From Hydrogenophilales bacterium (GTDB lineage: Bacteria; Pseudomonadota; Gammaproteobacteria; Burkholderiales; Thiobacillaceae): a stretch of DNA of 64,000 nucleotides. The position numbers and the translations under genes were made by a program. Positions 44,764 to 53,829 of the stretch are shown here, piece after piece. Under the pieces are notes generated by a model. The model was given only the letters and a program-made list of their open reading frames with translations. It did not search any database and had not been told where the DNA came from. Within the stretch, counting starts at the first letter, position 1; the number at the start of each line of letters is the position of its first letter. The stretch lies in NCBI GenBank assembly GCA_016719465.1, contig JADJYY010000005.1, positions 1 to 64,000 on the forward strand, given 5' to 3'.

Positions 44764-45615
44764 TCAGCGGCGGTTGCCGATCAAGCTTTCCAGGGTCTTC
44801 ATCAGGTCGCCGGGCAGCAGCACGGTGCGGCTGCCATCGGCGCTGGCCAGATCCCTGATGGCGGTGATGTACTTTTCGCCCAGCAGGTACATCGCCGGCA
44901 ACTCCTTCTCCGGCAGGGCCAGGGTGACAAGCTTGATCGCCTCGGCGCTGGCGGTGGCCAGGCGCACCTGGACCTCGGCATCGCGCTTGGCGGATTCCAG
45001 CCGGGCTTCCGCCTCCAGGATGGCGGCCTGCTTGTCGCCTTCGGCCTTGGTCACCGTGGCCTTGCGTTCCCGCTCGGCGGCGGCCTGCATCTCCATGGAC
45101 TTCTGCATGGTGGGGGAGGGCTTGATGTCCTGGATTTCCACCGATTTCAGGGTCAGTCCCCAGTCCGCCACGTCGTCGGCGATGGAGTCCTTGAGCCGGG
45201 TCTTGATCTGGTCGCGGCTGGACAGGGCCTGGTCCAGTTCCATGTCGCCGATGATGGCGCGCAGGCTGGTCTGCACCAGGTTCATCACCGCCATCTGGAA
45301 GTTGGTCACGCCATACACCGCGCTCTGGGTGTCGGTCACCTTCACGAAGGCGATGGCGTTGGTGATCAGCACGGCGTTGTCGCGGGTGATCACCTCCTGC
45401 TGGGGAATGTCCATGATCAGATCCTTGGTGGTGACCTTGTAGGACACGTCGTCGATGTAGGGCACCAGGATATGCAGGCCGGGCATGAGGGTTTTCAGGT
45501 ACTTGCCAAGCCGTTCGACGATCCACTCCTCGCCCTGGGGCACGATGCGGACGCCCTTCCACAGGGTCAGGAACAGGAAAAGAATCAGGACGACGGAAAC
45601 GATTTCACCACCCAT
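44764..45615 (-). CDS. qmcA: SPFH/Band 7 membrane protein (QmcA/paraslipin)
   Basis: Membrane-anchored stomatin-like protein that forms oligomeric microdomains. 283 residues. N-terminal anchor (5-21), Band 7 domain (about 22-185) with IVPQGEEWIVERLGKYLKTL, and a coiled-coil segment rich in Ala/Glu/Lys (about 185-240). It pairs with the NfeD-family gene upstream, an established partner combination. Confidence 0.9.
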   Translation of the reverse strand: MGGEIVSVVLILFLFLTLWKGVRIVPQGEEWIVERLGKYLKTLMPGLHILVPYIDDVSYKVTTKDLIMDIPQQEVITRDNAVLITNAIAFVKVTDTQSAVYGVTNFQMAVMNLVQTSLRAIIGDMELDQALSSRDQIKTRLKDSIADDVADWGLTLKSVEIQDIKPSPTMQKSMEMQAAAERERKATVTKAEGDKQAAILEAEARLESAKRDAEVQVRLATASAEAIKLVTLALPEKELPAMYLLGEKYITAIRDLASADGSRTVLLPGDLMKTLESLIGNRR

Positions 45616-45624
45616 GTCTGGCTC

Positions 45625-46074
45625 CTAGAGTTGTTCGATCTTCAGGGTCTGGCCGAGCACATCCACCACCCTCGCCTTGGCGCCGGCGGGAATGGGCCGG
45701 TCCGACACCACGGGCCAGCGGTCGGAACCCAGCACCGGACGCTGAAACAGGATTTCGCCCTGGGCAAAGCCCGGGCCAAGCTCGCCGGCCGTCCGGGTCA
45801 CCAGACCCACCACGCCGAGGGCGCCCTCCTTGGCCTGCCCGGCCCGTGTGCGGTCCGGGTTGCGAAAGAACTTCATCCAGGCCGCGACCATGACCGTGGA
45901 GGCCACGCTCCACAGGATCAGCTGGCCGGTCAGCCCCAGGGGTAGCACGGCGACCACCAGGCCGGTGAGCAGGGCTCCCAGGCCAAACCAGACCAGGTAA
46001 AAGGCCGGCAACAGCAACTCCGAGCCGATCAGCAACAGCCCCAAGGCCAGCCAGTGCCACCAGACCAGTTCCAT
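45625..46074 (-). CDS. NfeD-family membrane protein
   Basis: 149 residues from ATG 46074 with GAGGTG upstream; the longer ATG 46089 start has no such site. Three or four membrane helices (about 6-70), then an OB-fold domain (about 85-149, ending DVLGQTLKIEQL). NfeD proteins work with SPFH proteins, here encoded nine bases downstream. Confidence 0.85.
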   Translation of the reverse strand: MELVWWHWLALGLLLIGSELLLPAFYLVWFGLGALLTGLVVAVLPLGLTGQLILWSVASTVMVAAWMKFFRNPDRTRAGQAKEGALGVVGLVTRTAGELGPGFAQGEILFQRPVLGSDRWPVVSDRPIPAGAKARVVDVLGQTLKIEQL

Positions 46075-46154
46075 GTTCACCTCGCGCATCGTTCGTGCCC
46101 TATTTTGCCTGAGCGGCGCGGGATGCCGGGAGACAAATTGGAGCCGAGTAAAAA

Positions 46155-46168
46155 TTGACCCGCGTCAA
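46155..46168 (+). promoter_or_regulatory. FNR/Dnr-type palindrome upstream of the cytochrome pair
   Basis: TTGACCCGCGTCAA is a perfect inverted repeat of TTGAC with four bases between. This is the half-site arrangement of the FNR/CRP superfamily (FNR prefers TTGAT; the TTGAC form is common for Anr/Dnr). It lies 90 bases before the cytochrome gene at 46258 and 81 bases before the divergent NfeD gene. A start near 46203 would put it at -41.5, but the -10 there is weak. Confidence 0.55.
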
Positions 46169-46257
46169 TTTCGATTCATGCCCGGAATCAATTTTGCTGC
46201 CAAGATGCCCACGTCCTGAGTATCCTTGACTTGTTCTAAATTTCGATAGGAACGTTC

Positions 46258-46863
46258 ATGACTTCGCATCGTTTCGGACGCGCCGCCGCCCTGGCCGTCC
46301 TGCTCGCGCCCCTGGCCGCCCAGGCGGGTGACGCCTCCAAGGCCATCAGCCTGTCCGCCAGCCTGTGCGCCTCCTGCCACGGCGAGGACGGCAACAGCGC
46401 GGTTCCCCTGTTTCCCAAGCTGGCCGGCCAGCAGGCCGTCTATCTCCTGCGCGAGCTGAAGGACTACAAGAGCGGCAAGCGTACGAGCGAGGTCATGCAA
46501 CCCATCGTCTCCGGACTCTCCGATGACGACCTCGCCAACCTGGCGGCCTTCTATGCCGCCCAGAAACCCGCGCCGGGCACGGTGACCGATCCTTCGCTGC
46601 TGTCGGTGGGCAAGAACCTTTACCTGAAGGGTAACGACGCGAACGGCATCCCCACCTGCGAGAGCTGCCATGAAGTCGATGGCTCCGGTGGCGGCAAATT
46701 CCCGCGCGTGGCCGGCCAGAACGTCGAATACAGCCTCGAGCAATTCCGCCTGTATGCCGCCGGCAAGCGCACCAATGGGGCCCGCGTGATGAAAACCATC
46801 GCCGAGCGCATGACCGAGCAGGAAACCCGCGCCGTCGCCGAATACATGGCGAGCATGCCCTGA
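46258..46863 (+). CDS. Diheme cytochrome c4-like protein
   Basis: Periplasmic electron carrier. 201 residues. Signal peptide cleaved near AAQAGD (residue 24), then two class I cytochrome domains with CASCH (37-41) and CESCH, each with the LAGQ/VAGQ segment and a later Met ligand (EVMQPI, ARVMKTI). Cytochromes c4 feed terminal oxidases or reductases. It is 20 bases before another diheme cytochrome. Confidence 0.87.
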   Translation: MTSHRFGRAAALAVLLAPLAAQAGDASKAISLSASLCASCHGEDGNSAVPLFPKLAGQQAVYLLRELKDYKSGKRTSEVMQPIVSGLSDDDLANLAAFYAAQKPAPGTVTDPSLLSVGKNLYLKGNDANGIPTCESCHEVDGSGGGKFPRVAGQNVEYSLEQFRLYAAGKRTNGARVMKTIAERMTEQETRAVAEYMASMP

Positions 46864-46883
46864 ACCCGCCTAGGACGAACACC

Positions 46884-47591
46884 ATGAACCCTACCCTCAC
46901 TGCTCTGGCCTCGATGACCCTGGCCGCCACCCTGTCCCTGACGGCCCTCCACGCCAACGCCCAGCAGACGCCTCGCGCCAAGGGCATCGAAAGCGCGGGC
47001 TACGTGTGGAATACCCCGGACCCCGACCTGAACCGGGCCCTGGACTACAAGGCCAGCGCCAAACGCGGCAAGGTCGCCTACAAAATCTGCAAGGGCTGCC
47101 ACCTGCCGGACGGCACGGGCAAGGCCGATGCGCTCTACCCGCAACTGGCCGGACAGCACACCACCGTCATGCTCAAGCAGATGATGGACATTCGCGCCGG
47201 CCGCCGGGACAACCCCAAGATGGCCCCCTTCGTGGGCGACTGGATCGTCACCGCGGAAGAACTGGCGGATATTTCCGCCTATCTGAAATCCTTGCCCCCG
47301 CCCGTCAACAACGCCAAGGGCGACGGCGCCAGCCTGGCCCAGGGCAAGGCCCTGTACGAGAAGGATTGCGCGGTTTGCCACGGCAAGAGCGGCGAGGGCG
47401 ACGGCAAGAAGTTCTATCCCATGGTGGCGAACCAGCACTATGGCTACCTGCTGCGGGAAACCCGGGAAAGCCGGGATCAGGGGCGCCGCAACGCCAGCCC
47501 GGAGATGGTCAAGGTGCTGAAGGGCTACACCGACGCCGACGTGGCCGCCGTGAGCGACTACATGTCCCGTCTGAGCGTGGCCAAGAAGTAA
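46884..47591 (+). CDS. Diheme class I cytochrome c
   Basis: 235 residues with a signal peptide ending near HANAQQ (residue 27). Heme motifs CKGCH and CAVCH, each followed by a LAGQ/VANQ loop and a Met ligand (DNPKMAPF, NASPEMVKV). The N-terminal extension GYVWNTPDPDLNRALDYKAS before the first heme sets it apart from ordinary c4. It is probably cotranscribed with the preceding cytochrome. Confidence 0.87.
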   Translation: MNPTLTALASMTLAATLSLTALHANAQQTPRAKGIESAGYVWNTPDPDLNRALDYKASAKRGKVAYKICKGCHLPDGTGKADALYPQLAGQHTTVMLKQMMDIRAGRRDNPKMAPFVGDWIVTAEELADISAYLKSLPPPVNNAKGDGASLAQGKALYEKDCAVCHGKSGEGDGKKFYPMVANQHYGYLLRETRESRDQGRRNASPEMVKVLKGYTDADVAAVSDYMSRLSVAKK

Positions 47592-47610
47592 GGTCTTTCG
47601 GCAAGGGGGG

Positions 47611-47697
47611 ACCTCTCCACCCCGGCCCTCCCCGCGCGCGGGGAGGGCGATGTGCTCCTCCCCCGCAAGCGGGGGAGGTTGGGGGGGAGTTCCCTCC
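47611..47697. repeat. REPIN-like palindrome pair, family A (copy A2)
   Basis: First hairpin CCCTCCCCGCGCGCGGGGAG, then an 11-base spacer, then second hairpin CCTCCCCCGCAAGCGGGGGA; the flanks CTCTCCACCCCGG and GGTTGGGGGGGAG differ and point outward. It fills the gap between the cytochrome and the convergent fumarase. Confidence 0.85.
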
Positions 47698-49218
47698 TTA
47701 GTGGCCTGAGAGCGGGATCTTGCCGATCTTCATGCGCCATTCCCTCGGTCCCGTGTCGTGCACTGAATTCCCCGTGCTGTCCACCGCCACGGTCACGGGC
47801 ATGTTCTCCACGTCGAATTCGTAGATGGCTTCCATGCCCAGTTCGGGGAAGGCCAGCACCTTCGCCGCCTTGATGGCCTTGGCCACCAGGTAGGCGGCGC
47901 CGCCCACGGCGATGCAGTAGACGCCGGCGTGGGCCTTGATGGAGGCGATGGCTTCCGGCCCCCGCTCCGACTTGCCCACCATGCCGATCAGGCCTACCCG
48001 CTCGCCCAGCATCAGGTCGGTGAACTTGTCCATGCGGGTGGCGGTGGTGGGGCCGGCGGGGCCCACGGCTTCGTCGCGCACCGGGTCCACCGGACCCACG
48101 TAGTAGATGAAGCGGTTGTGGAAATCCACCGGCAGGGGCTGGCCGTTCTTCACCAGATCCGCAAGTTTCTTGTGGGCGGCGTCGCGACCGGTGAGCAGCT
48201 TTCCGGTCAGCAGCAGTTGCTCGCCCGCCTTCCATGTGGCCGTCTCGGCCGGCGTCAGGGTATCCAGGTTCACGCGCCGCGCGGTGGCCGGGCCGTTCCA
48301 GGCCACCTCCGGCCATTCCGACAGGGCCGGCGGCGTGAAGCTGGCGAGGCCCGAACCGTCCAGGGTGAAGTGGATGTGGCGGGTGGCGGCGCAGTTGGGG
48401 ATCAGGCCCACCGGCAGGCTGGCGGCGTGGGTGGGGTAGTCCTTGATCTTCACGTCCAGCACCGTGGTGAGGCCGCCCAGGCCCTGGGCGCCGATGCCCA
48501 GGGCGTTCACCTTTTCCAGTAGCTCCAGGCGCAGTTCCTCGACCTTGTTCCGCGGTCCGCGCGCTTTCAAGTCCTGGATGTCGATGGGATCGAGCAGGGC
48601 TTCCTTGGCCATGAGCAGGGCCTTTTCCGGCGTGCCGCCGACACCGATGCCGAGAATGCCAGGCGGGCACCAGCCGGCGCCCATTTCCGGCAACACCGAC
48701 ATCACCCAGTCGACGATGGAATCGGACGGGTTCAGCACGGTGAAGTGGGCCTTGTTCTCCGAGCCACCGCCCTTGGCCGCCAGCTTCACGTCCACCGTAT
48801 TGCCGGGCACCAGGTCCATGTAGATCACCGCCGGGGTGTTGTCCCGGGTGTTCTTGCGGGCGCCGGCCGGGTCGGCCAGCACCGAGGCGCGCAGGGGATT
48901 GTCCGGATGGGTGTAGGCCCGGCGCACGCCCTCGTTGACCATGTCGTGGATGGACATCGCCCCGTCCCACTTCACGTCCATGCCGATCTTCAGGAACACC
49001 ACCGCCATGCCCGTGTCCTGGCAGATGGGGCGGTGGCCCTCGGCGCACAGGCGCGAGTTGATCAGGATCTGAGCCATGGCGTCCCTGGCGGCGGGGGACT
49101 CCTCCCGCTCGTAGGCGTCCTTCATGGCGCGGATGAAATCCAGGGGGTGATAGATGGAAATGAACTGGAAGGCGTCGGCGACGGACTGGATGAAATCTTC
49201 CTGGCGGATGGTGGTCAT
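47698..49218 (-). CDS. Class I (iron-sulfur) fumarate hydratase
   Basis: Interconverts fumarate and malate using an oxygen-sensitive [4Fe-4S] cluster; some relatives act on mesaconate. 506 residues from ATG 49218. Cluster cysteines are likely those in RPICQDTGMAV, PNCAATRHIHF and GWCPPGILGIG. The C-terminal beta domain ends FDVENMPVTVAVDSTGNSVH. It is divergent from the CoA-ester cluster, so a mesaconase role is possible but not shown. Confidence 0.93.
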   Translation of the reverse strand: MTTIRQEDFIQSVADAFQFISIYHPLDFIRAMKDAYEREESPAARDAMAQILINSRLCAEGHRPICQDTGMAVVFLKIGMDVKWDGAMSIHDMVNEGVRRAYTHPDNPLRASVLADPAGARKNTRDNTPAVIYMDLVPGNTVDVKLAAKGGGSENKAHFTVLNPSDSIVDWVMSVLPEMGAGWCPPGILGIGVGGTPEKALLMAKEALLDPIDIQDLKARGPRNKVEELRLELLEKVNALGIGAQGLGGLTTVLDVKIKDYPTHAASLPVGLIPNCAATRHIHFTLDGSGLASFTPPALSEWPEVAWNGPATARRVNLDTLTPAETATWKAGEQLLLTGKLLTGRDAAHKKLADLVKNGQPLPVDFHNRFIYYVGPVDPVRDEAVGPAGPTTATRMDKFTDLMLGERVGLIGMVGKSERGPEAIASIKAHAGVYCIAVGGAAYLVAKAIKAAKVLAFPELGMEAIYEFDVENMPVTVAVDSTGNSVHDTGPREWRMKIGKIPLSGH

Positions 49219-49264
49219 GACGGGCTCCTGACGGCAGGCGAAAACCCCCCCCAACCGTGACGAC

Positions 49265-49301
49265 ACCTCCCCCGCTGGCGGGGGAGGCGGGGAGGGGGAG
49301 A
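49265..49301. repeat. Palindrome, family A (copy A3), single hairpin
   Basis: CCTCCCCCGCTGGCGGGGGA with the tail GGCGGGGAGGGGGAG. It lies between the fumarase start and the divergent lyase gene. Confidence 0.75.
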
Positions 49302-49511
49302 ACAGCGTTTGAACATGGTGGCAAGTATCCCCTCCCGGCTCTCCCGGGAAAAGTCGACTAAATTATTAGGTTTTTCAATAGCCAGGCTTGAAATAATTGT
49401 GCGGCGCAGCAGCGGATAAGGGACTAGCGTTCAGGTCAACAAGGAAACGGGCATGGACCCGCTTCCATGGTGATCGAGAGACGAGGAGTTCCACATGGCC
49501 CATGGTGCATC

Positions 49512-50633
49512 ATGGCTTTAGCCGACCGCGCGCTGGGCGCGAATCTGGCCGCGAGCCTGGGTGAATACTGGCCCGGCATCCAGCTCTACTACCCGCCGGT
49601 GAAATACGCCCCGGCCCTGGGCCTGTACGAGGATCTGGAGGCGGCCGCCCAGCGTTTCCAGAAGCACGCCCGCCACTGTCACGCCCAGACCTTGCTGTTC
49701 GATCTGGAAGACGGCTGCCGCCAGAAAGCGCTTTCCCGCGATCTGCTGCGCCGGGAATTGCCCGGCCTGAATCGGGACGACCTGGCCGTGGCGGTGCGCA
49801 TCAACCCCTTCCGCACCGAGGAGTACGAGAAGGATCTCATGATGCTGCGCGACCTGGCCGACCACATCGACGTGGTCATGCTGGCCAAGGCCGGCGAGGC
49901 CTATGGCGCGGCGGAGATCCGCGACCTGTCCGCCAGTCTGGCGGGCATGAACCCGCGCATCACCATCCAGCCCATCATCGAGCATCCCAAGTCCCTCAAG
50001 ATCGCCCCGGACATCATGGCCTACCCCACGGTGAGGCACGTGGTGTTCGGCATCCACGACTTCTCCAAGGCCATGGGCATCCACATCACGCCCCGGGGCT
50101 GGACCCAGGAACTGTCCTACTTCCTGCACCAGATCATCTTCGAGGCGCGCATCGCCGGCGTCGGCGTGATCGGCGGCGTGGAAGTGCTCATCGGCCAGGC
50201 CGCCATGCCGGAAAGCTTCCTGGAGCCCCACGACATCCGCCGCTGGCTGGACCTGCACGGCGACGACGAATCCCGGGTGGTCTACCGCCACGCCTGCGAG
50301 GAAGCCGCCATGGGCCTCACCGGCAAGCAGGTCATCCACCCCAGCCACATCCACCTGTGCAAGGTGGCCTACACGCCGTCTCCCACGGAAGTGGAACGCA
50401 ATATCCGCGTGCTCCAGGCCGCCGTGGAAGCCGACGCGCTGCTGGGCGGCGCCATCAAGTTCGAGGGCGAGATGCTGGACCCGCCCATGTTCGGCAAGGC
50501 CCTGCAGGTGCTGCTGCGGGCCCATGCCCTGCGCGCATTGTCCGAGGAGGACACGAATTTCGCCCTGAAGGTGCTGGGCATGCTGCCGGCCCAGGTTGTG
50601 AGAGAGAACTGGCCGTACGGGGTGATCCTGTGA
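49512..50633 (+). CDS. HpcH/HpaI (CitE-like) CoA-ester lyase, long form
   Basis: 373 residues from ATG 49512. TIM-barrel lyase family that cleaves or forms malyl-, methylmalyl- or citramalyl-CoA. Family segments are LLFDLEDG, VAVRINPFRTEEY, IQPIIEHPKSLKIAP and GKQVIHPSHIHLC. Longer than Mcl1 or CitE, with an N-terminal YWPGIQLYYPPVKYAP. The start is uncertain: the best ribosome site (ACGAGGAG) serves ATG 49495 in another frame that stops after eight codons. It opens the plus-strand CoA-ester cluster. Confidence 0.78.
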   Translation: MALADRALGANLAASLGEYWPGIQLYYPPVKYAPALGLYEDLEAAAQRFQKHARHCHAQTLLFDLEDGCRQKALSRDLLRRELPGLNRDDLAVAVRINPFRTEEYEKDLMMLRDLADHIDVVMLAKAGEAYGAAEIRDLSASLAGMNPRITIQPIIEHPKSLKIAPDIMAYPTVRHVVFGIHDFSKAMGIHITPRGWTQELSYFLHQIIFEARIAGVGVIGGVEVLIGQAAMPESFLEPHDIRRWLDLHGDDESRVVYRHACEEAAMGLTGKQVIHPSHIHLCKVAYTPSPTEVERNIRVLQAAVEADALLGGAIKFEGEMLDPPMFGKALQVLLRAHALRALSEEDTNFALKVLGMLPAQVVRENWPYGVIL

Positions 50634-50710
50634 CTCCATACGATCCATTTCAGTGGAGGGTAATGCCGCCCCGGCCGGTGTTGGTCGGAACTCAAACTGG
50701 TGCGGGGTTT

Positions 50711-50814
50711 ATTCCCCCCTTTCGTAAAGGGGGGCAGGGGGGATTTAACACCTTGTGCCGACCCGTTGTCCCTGAGAAATCCCCCCCAGCCCCCCTTTGT
50801 AAAAGGGGGGAGTC
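50711..50814. repeat. REPIN-like palindrome pair, family B (copy B1)
   Basis: Hairpin CCCCCCTTTCGTAAAGGGGG with tail CAGGGGGGATTT, then the inverse tail AAATCCCCCCCAG and second hairpin CCCCCCTTTGTAAAAGGGGG. Tails point inward. It fills the gap before the acyl-CoA ligase gene. Confidence 0.88.
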
Positions 50815-50835
50815 GCTCATCGAAGGAGCCCGCCC

Positions 50836-52527
50836 ATGAACGCCCCGGAACGCCCCGAATACCTGGAGAACGCCATGTCCTTCCCGCCCTTCGAACCCTG
50901 GAACTGGTCCATCCCCACCCACTTCAACATCGGCGTGGCCTGCACCGATGCCCATCTGGGCACGGCCAGCGAGGACAAGCTGGCCATGATCGTGGAGGAC
51001 GACGTCCTGGGGGTTTCCACCGCCACCTACAAGGACCTGGCCGAGTCCACCTCCCGCTTCGCGCAACTGCTGCGCGACCTGGGCGTGAAGCAGGAAGACC
51101 GGGTGCTGATCCGCCTGCCCAATTCCCTGGCCTATCCCACCGCCTTCCTGGGCGCCATGAAGCGCGGCGCCATCGCCGTGCCCACGTCCACCCTGCTGAC
51201 CGTCGAGGAGGTGCTCTACCTGGCCAAGGATTCCGGCGCCACGGTGCTGGTGACCGACAAGTCCATGTGGGCCGGCCTGCGCGACAAACTGCATGGTCTG
51301 GACAACCTGCGCTGCGTGCTCCTGGCCGGCGGCGGCGTGCCGGCGGCCTACAACGGCAACGGCCTCAAGGTGCTGGGCCTGGAGGCCTCCCTGGCCGCCA
51401 TCGATACCTGGGAGCCGCCCCACAACACCCGCTCCCACGACCCGGCCTATCTGGTCTATACCTCCGGCACCACCGGTTATCCCAAGGGCGTGCTGCATGC
51501 CCACCGGGCCATGATCGGCCGGGAGCCGGCGGCGAAATACTGGTTCGACTTCGGCATCGAAGGGACGCCCGAAGTTGCCAACACGCCCGACCGCATCGTC
51601 CACTCCGGCAAGTTCAACTGGACCTACGTGCTCGGGTCCGGCCTCATGGACCCGCTGTATCGCGGCAAGACCGTGATCGTGCATGAAGGCAGGAATGACG
51701 CGGAGGGCTGGATCCGGCTCATCGCCAAGCACGGCGCCACCATCTTCATCGGCGTGCCCACCATCTATCGCCAGATCATCCAGAAGACCGCCTTCACCGG
51801 CGCCGACGTGCCCACCCTGCGCCACTGCATGAGCGCGGGCGAACACCTGTCGGACGAGATGTTGACCCTGTGGCGGGAGCGTTTCGGCGTGGACATTTAC
51901 GAGGCGGTGGGCATGTCGGAGGTGTCCTACTACCTGTCCGAGAACACGTTCCGCCCCATCCGCCCCGGGTCCGCCGGCTTTCCCCAGCCCGGCCACGACG
52001 TGCGCCTGCTGGACCCGGAAACCCTGCATGAAGTGGCCACCGGCGAGGAGGGCATGATCTGCCTCCCCGCCGATGATCCCGGCCTGTTCATGCGTTACTG
52101 GAACCTGCCGCAGGAGACCGGCAAGGTGTTCAGGGAGCGCTGGTTCCTCACCGGCGATTACGCCCGCTTCGACGAGGACGGCTACATCTGGTTTCTGGGG
52201 CGCAAGGACGACATCATCAATTCCTTCGGCTATCGGGTTTCCCCCCACGAGATCGAACGGGTCATGAAGACCCATCCCGCCGTGGCCGACTGCGCCGCCA
52301 CCGGCGAGGAACTGGCCGCCGACAAGGTGCTGGTGGTGGCCTACGTCATGCTCCACCCCGGCTCCACGGCCAGCGTTGACGAATTGGCGCAATTCGGCCG
52401 GGAGCACCTGGCCGGCTACAAGGCGCCGAAGATCGTCTACCTGACGCCGGATTTTCCGCGCACCAAGAACGGCAAGATCGTCCGCAAGCAGTTGCGGCCG
52501 GAGACCGCCGTGGCGAGGTCGGCGTGA
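50836..52527 (+). CDS. AMP-forming acyl-CoA ligase
   Basis: 563 residues, ANL superfamily. AMP-binding loop LVYTSGTTGYPKGVLHAH, adenine loop YEAVGMSEVSYY, hinge LTGDYARFDEDGYIWFLGRKDD, and C-terminal catalytic lysine in RTKNGKIVRKQL. The overall form resembles benzoate/aryl-CoA ligases, but the context of lyases and Mch-like hydratase suggests a small dicarboxylate such as mesaconate or citramalate. The substrate is inferred, not shown. The lyase gene upstream and the repeat between them place it in one cluster. Confidence 0.85.
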   Translation: MNAPERPEYLENAMSFPPFEPWNWSIPTHFNIGVACTDAHLGTASEDKLAMIVEDDVLGVSTATYKDLAESTSRFAQLLRDLGVKQEDRVLIRLPNSLAYPTAFLGAMKRGAIAVPTSTLLTVEEVLYLAKDSGATVLVTDKSMWAGLRDKLHGLDNLRCVLLAGGGVPAAYNGNGLKVLGLEASLAAIDTWEPPHNTRSHDPAYLVYTSGTTGYPKGVLHAHRAMIGREPAAKYWFDFGIEGTPEVANTPDRIVHSGKFNWTYVLGSGLMDPLYRGKTVIVHEGRNDAEGWIRLIAKHGATIFIGVPTIYRQIIQKTAFTGADVPTLRHCMSAGEHLSDEMLTLWRERFGVDIYEAVGMSEVSYYLSENTFRPIRPGSAGFPQPGHDVRLLDPETLHEVATGEEGMICLPADDPGLFMRYWNLPQETGKVFRERWFLTGDYARFDEDGYIWFLGRKDDIINSFGYRVSPHEIERVMKTHPAVADCAATGEELAADKVLVVAYVMLHPGSTASVDELAQFGREHLAGYKAPKIVYLTPDFPRTKNGKIVRKQLRPETAVARSA

Positions 52528-52560
52528 TGCGGTCGTTCACCCGAGACGGCTACCTTCGGC

Positions 52561-52684
52561 GTTCCCCCCTTTCGAAAAGCCCCCATGCGGGGATAAAGGG
52601 GGACAGGGGGGATTTACCCGGTCCGCGAGCGCCCAAGCGTTGCCAAATCCCCCCCCAGCCCCCCTTCGCGAAAGGGGGGAGTTA
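52561..52684. repeat. REPIN-like palindrome pair, family B (copy B2)
   Basis: Same inward-facing arrangement as B1: CCCCCCTTTCGAAAAGCCCC (with an inserted segment CCCCATGCGGGG), tail ACAGGGGGGATTT, then AAATCCCCCCCCAG and CCCCCCTTCGCGAAAGGGGG. The insertion makes the first hairpin a compound one. Confidence 0.85.
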
Positions 52685-52788
52685 TCACGTCCCCCAATGG
52701 GTGGCCTAACACCATGAACGACCGTCTGCCCTCCGCCGTCATCGCCATGTCCGCCGGCGACCGTCACGACGCGCCGCAAGGAGTTTCC

Positions 52789-53670
52789 ATGTCCCAGTAC
52801 CGCCCCCGCCGTTCCATGCTCTACATCCCCGCCTGCGTGCCCCGCTTTCTGGCCAAGGGCCGCGAGCTCAAGGTGGATTCCCTGATCCTCGACCTGGAGG
52901 AATCCGTGCTGGTGGCGCGCAAGACCGAAGCCCGCCGCAACGCGGTGGCGGCCCTGAAGGAGGGAGGCTATGGCCACCGGGAAGTCGTGGTGCGGGTGAA
53001 CCGGCACGATTCCGCCTGGGGCCTGGATGATCTCACCGCCGTGGCCCCCCTGAAGCCGGACGCCATCCTGTTCCCCCGCATCGAGAGCCGCCGGGAGGTG
53101 CTGGACGCCATCCAGGCCCTGGACCAGGCCGGCGGCAAGCACATCCCCATCATGGTGATGATCGAAACCCCCATGGCCGTGCTGCGCGCCGAGGAGATCG
53201 CCGGCGCGTCGGACCGCCTGGTCTGCCTGGTCATGGGCACCTCCGACCTCACCAACGAACTCCACGCCCGCATCACCCCGGAGCGGCTGCCGATCTTGTA
53301 CAGCCTCTCCCATTGCCTGCTGGCGGCCCGGGCCCACGGCCTGCCCATCGTCGACGGCGTGCACCTGGACATGAAGGACATGACCAGCTTCGAATTCGCC
53401 TGCCGCATGGCCCGGGACCTGGGCTACGACGGCAAGACGGTGATCCACCCGCTCCAGGTCCAGTATGCCAACGACGCCTTCACGCCGCGGCCGCCCAGCG
53501 TCGAACGGGCGCGCAAGATCATCGCCGCCTTCGCCGAGGCCAACGCCGAGGGCCGCGGCGTCACCGTGGTGGACGGCCGCCTGGTGGAGAACCTGCATGT
53601 GGAGGCGGCGCGTCGCACCTTGATGATTCACGCCATGATCGAGAAGATGGAAGCCGATGTGGCGGCGTAA
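52789..53670 (+). CDS. CitE-like CoA-ester lyase or thioesterase
   Basis: 293 residues from ATG 52789, which has AAGGAG five bases upstream. Short CitE form with RSMLYIPACVPRFLAKG, LILDLEESV, VVVRVNRHDSAWG, IMVMIETPMAVL and GKTVIHPLQVQYAND. It resembles citramalyl-/malyl-CoA lyases; a malyl-CoA thioesterase (Mcl2) is another possibility in this family. It is the second of three different family members in the cluster. Confidence 0.8.
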   Translation: MSQYRPRRSMLYIPACVPRFLAKGRELKVDSLILDLEESVLVARKTEARRNAVAALKEGGYGHREVVVRVNRHDSAWGLDDLTAVAPLKPDAILFPRIESRREVLDAIQALDQAGGKHIPIMVMIETPMAVLRAEEIAGASDRLVCLVMGTSDLTNELHARITPERLPILYSLSHCLLAARAHGLPIVDGVHLDMKDMTSFEFACRMARDLGYDGKTVIHPLQVQYANDAFTPRPPSVERARKIIAAFAEANAEGRGVTVVDGRLVENLHVEAARRTLMIHAMIEKMEADVAA

Positions 53671-53686
53671 CACCGATCGATGGATT

Positions 53687-53800
53687 TACTCCCTCCCCGC
53701 ATGCGGGGAGGGCTGGGGTGGGGAGAAACCGTGTTCGGCGTATAACGGATCGCGGCGCATCACTCCCCCTCCCAGCCTCCCCCGCTCGCGGGGGAGGAGC
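53687..53800. repeat. REPIN-like palindrome pair, family A (copy A4), tails inward
   Basis: Hairpin CCCTCCCCGCATGCGGGGAG with tail GGCTGGGGTGGGGAGAAACC, then tail CTCCCCCTCCCAGC with hairpin CCTCCCCCGCTCGCGGGGGA. The tails face each other, the reverse of copies A2 and A5. Confidence 0.85.
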
Positions 53801-53829
53801 GCGTTGCGGCAACTAACAGGGAGTGTTTC

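Noticed and set aside
46165..46743. Minus-strand frame opposite the cytochrome c4-like gene
   Set aside because: The plus strand has a signal peptide and two heme motifs; the other frame has no family features.
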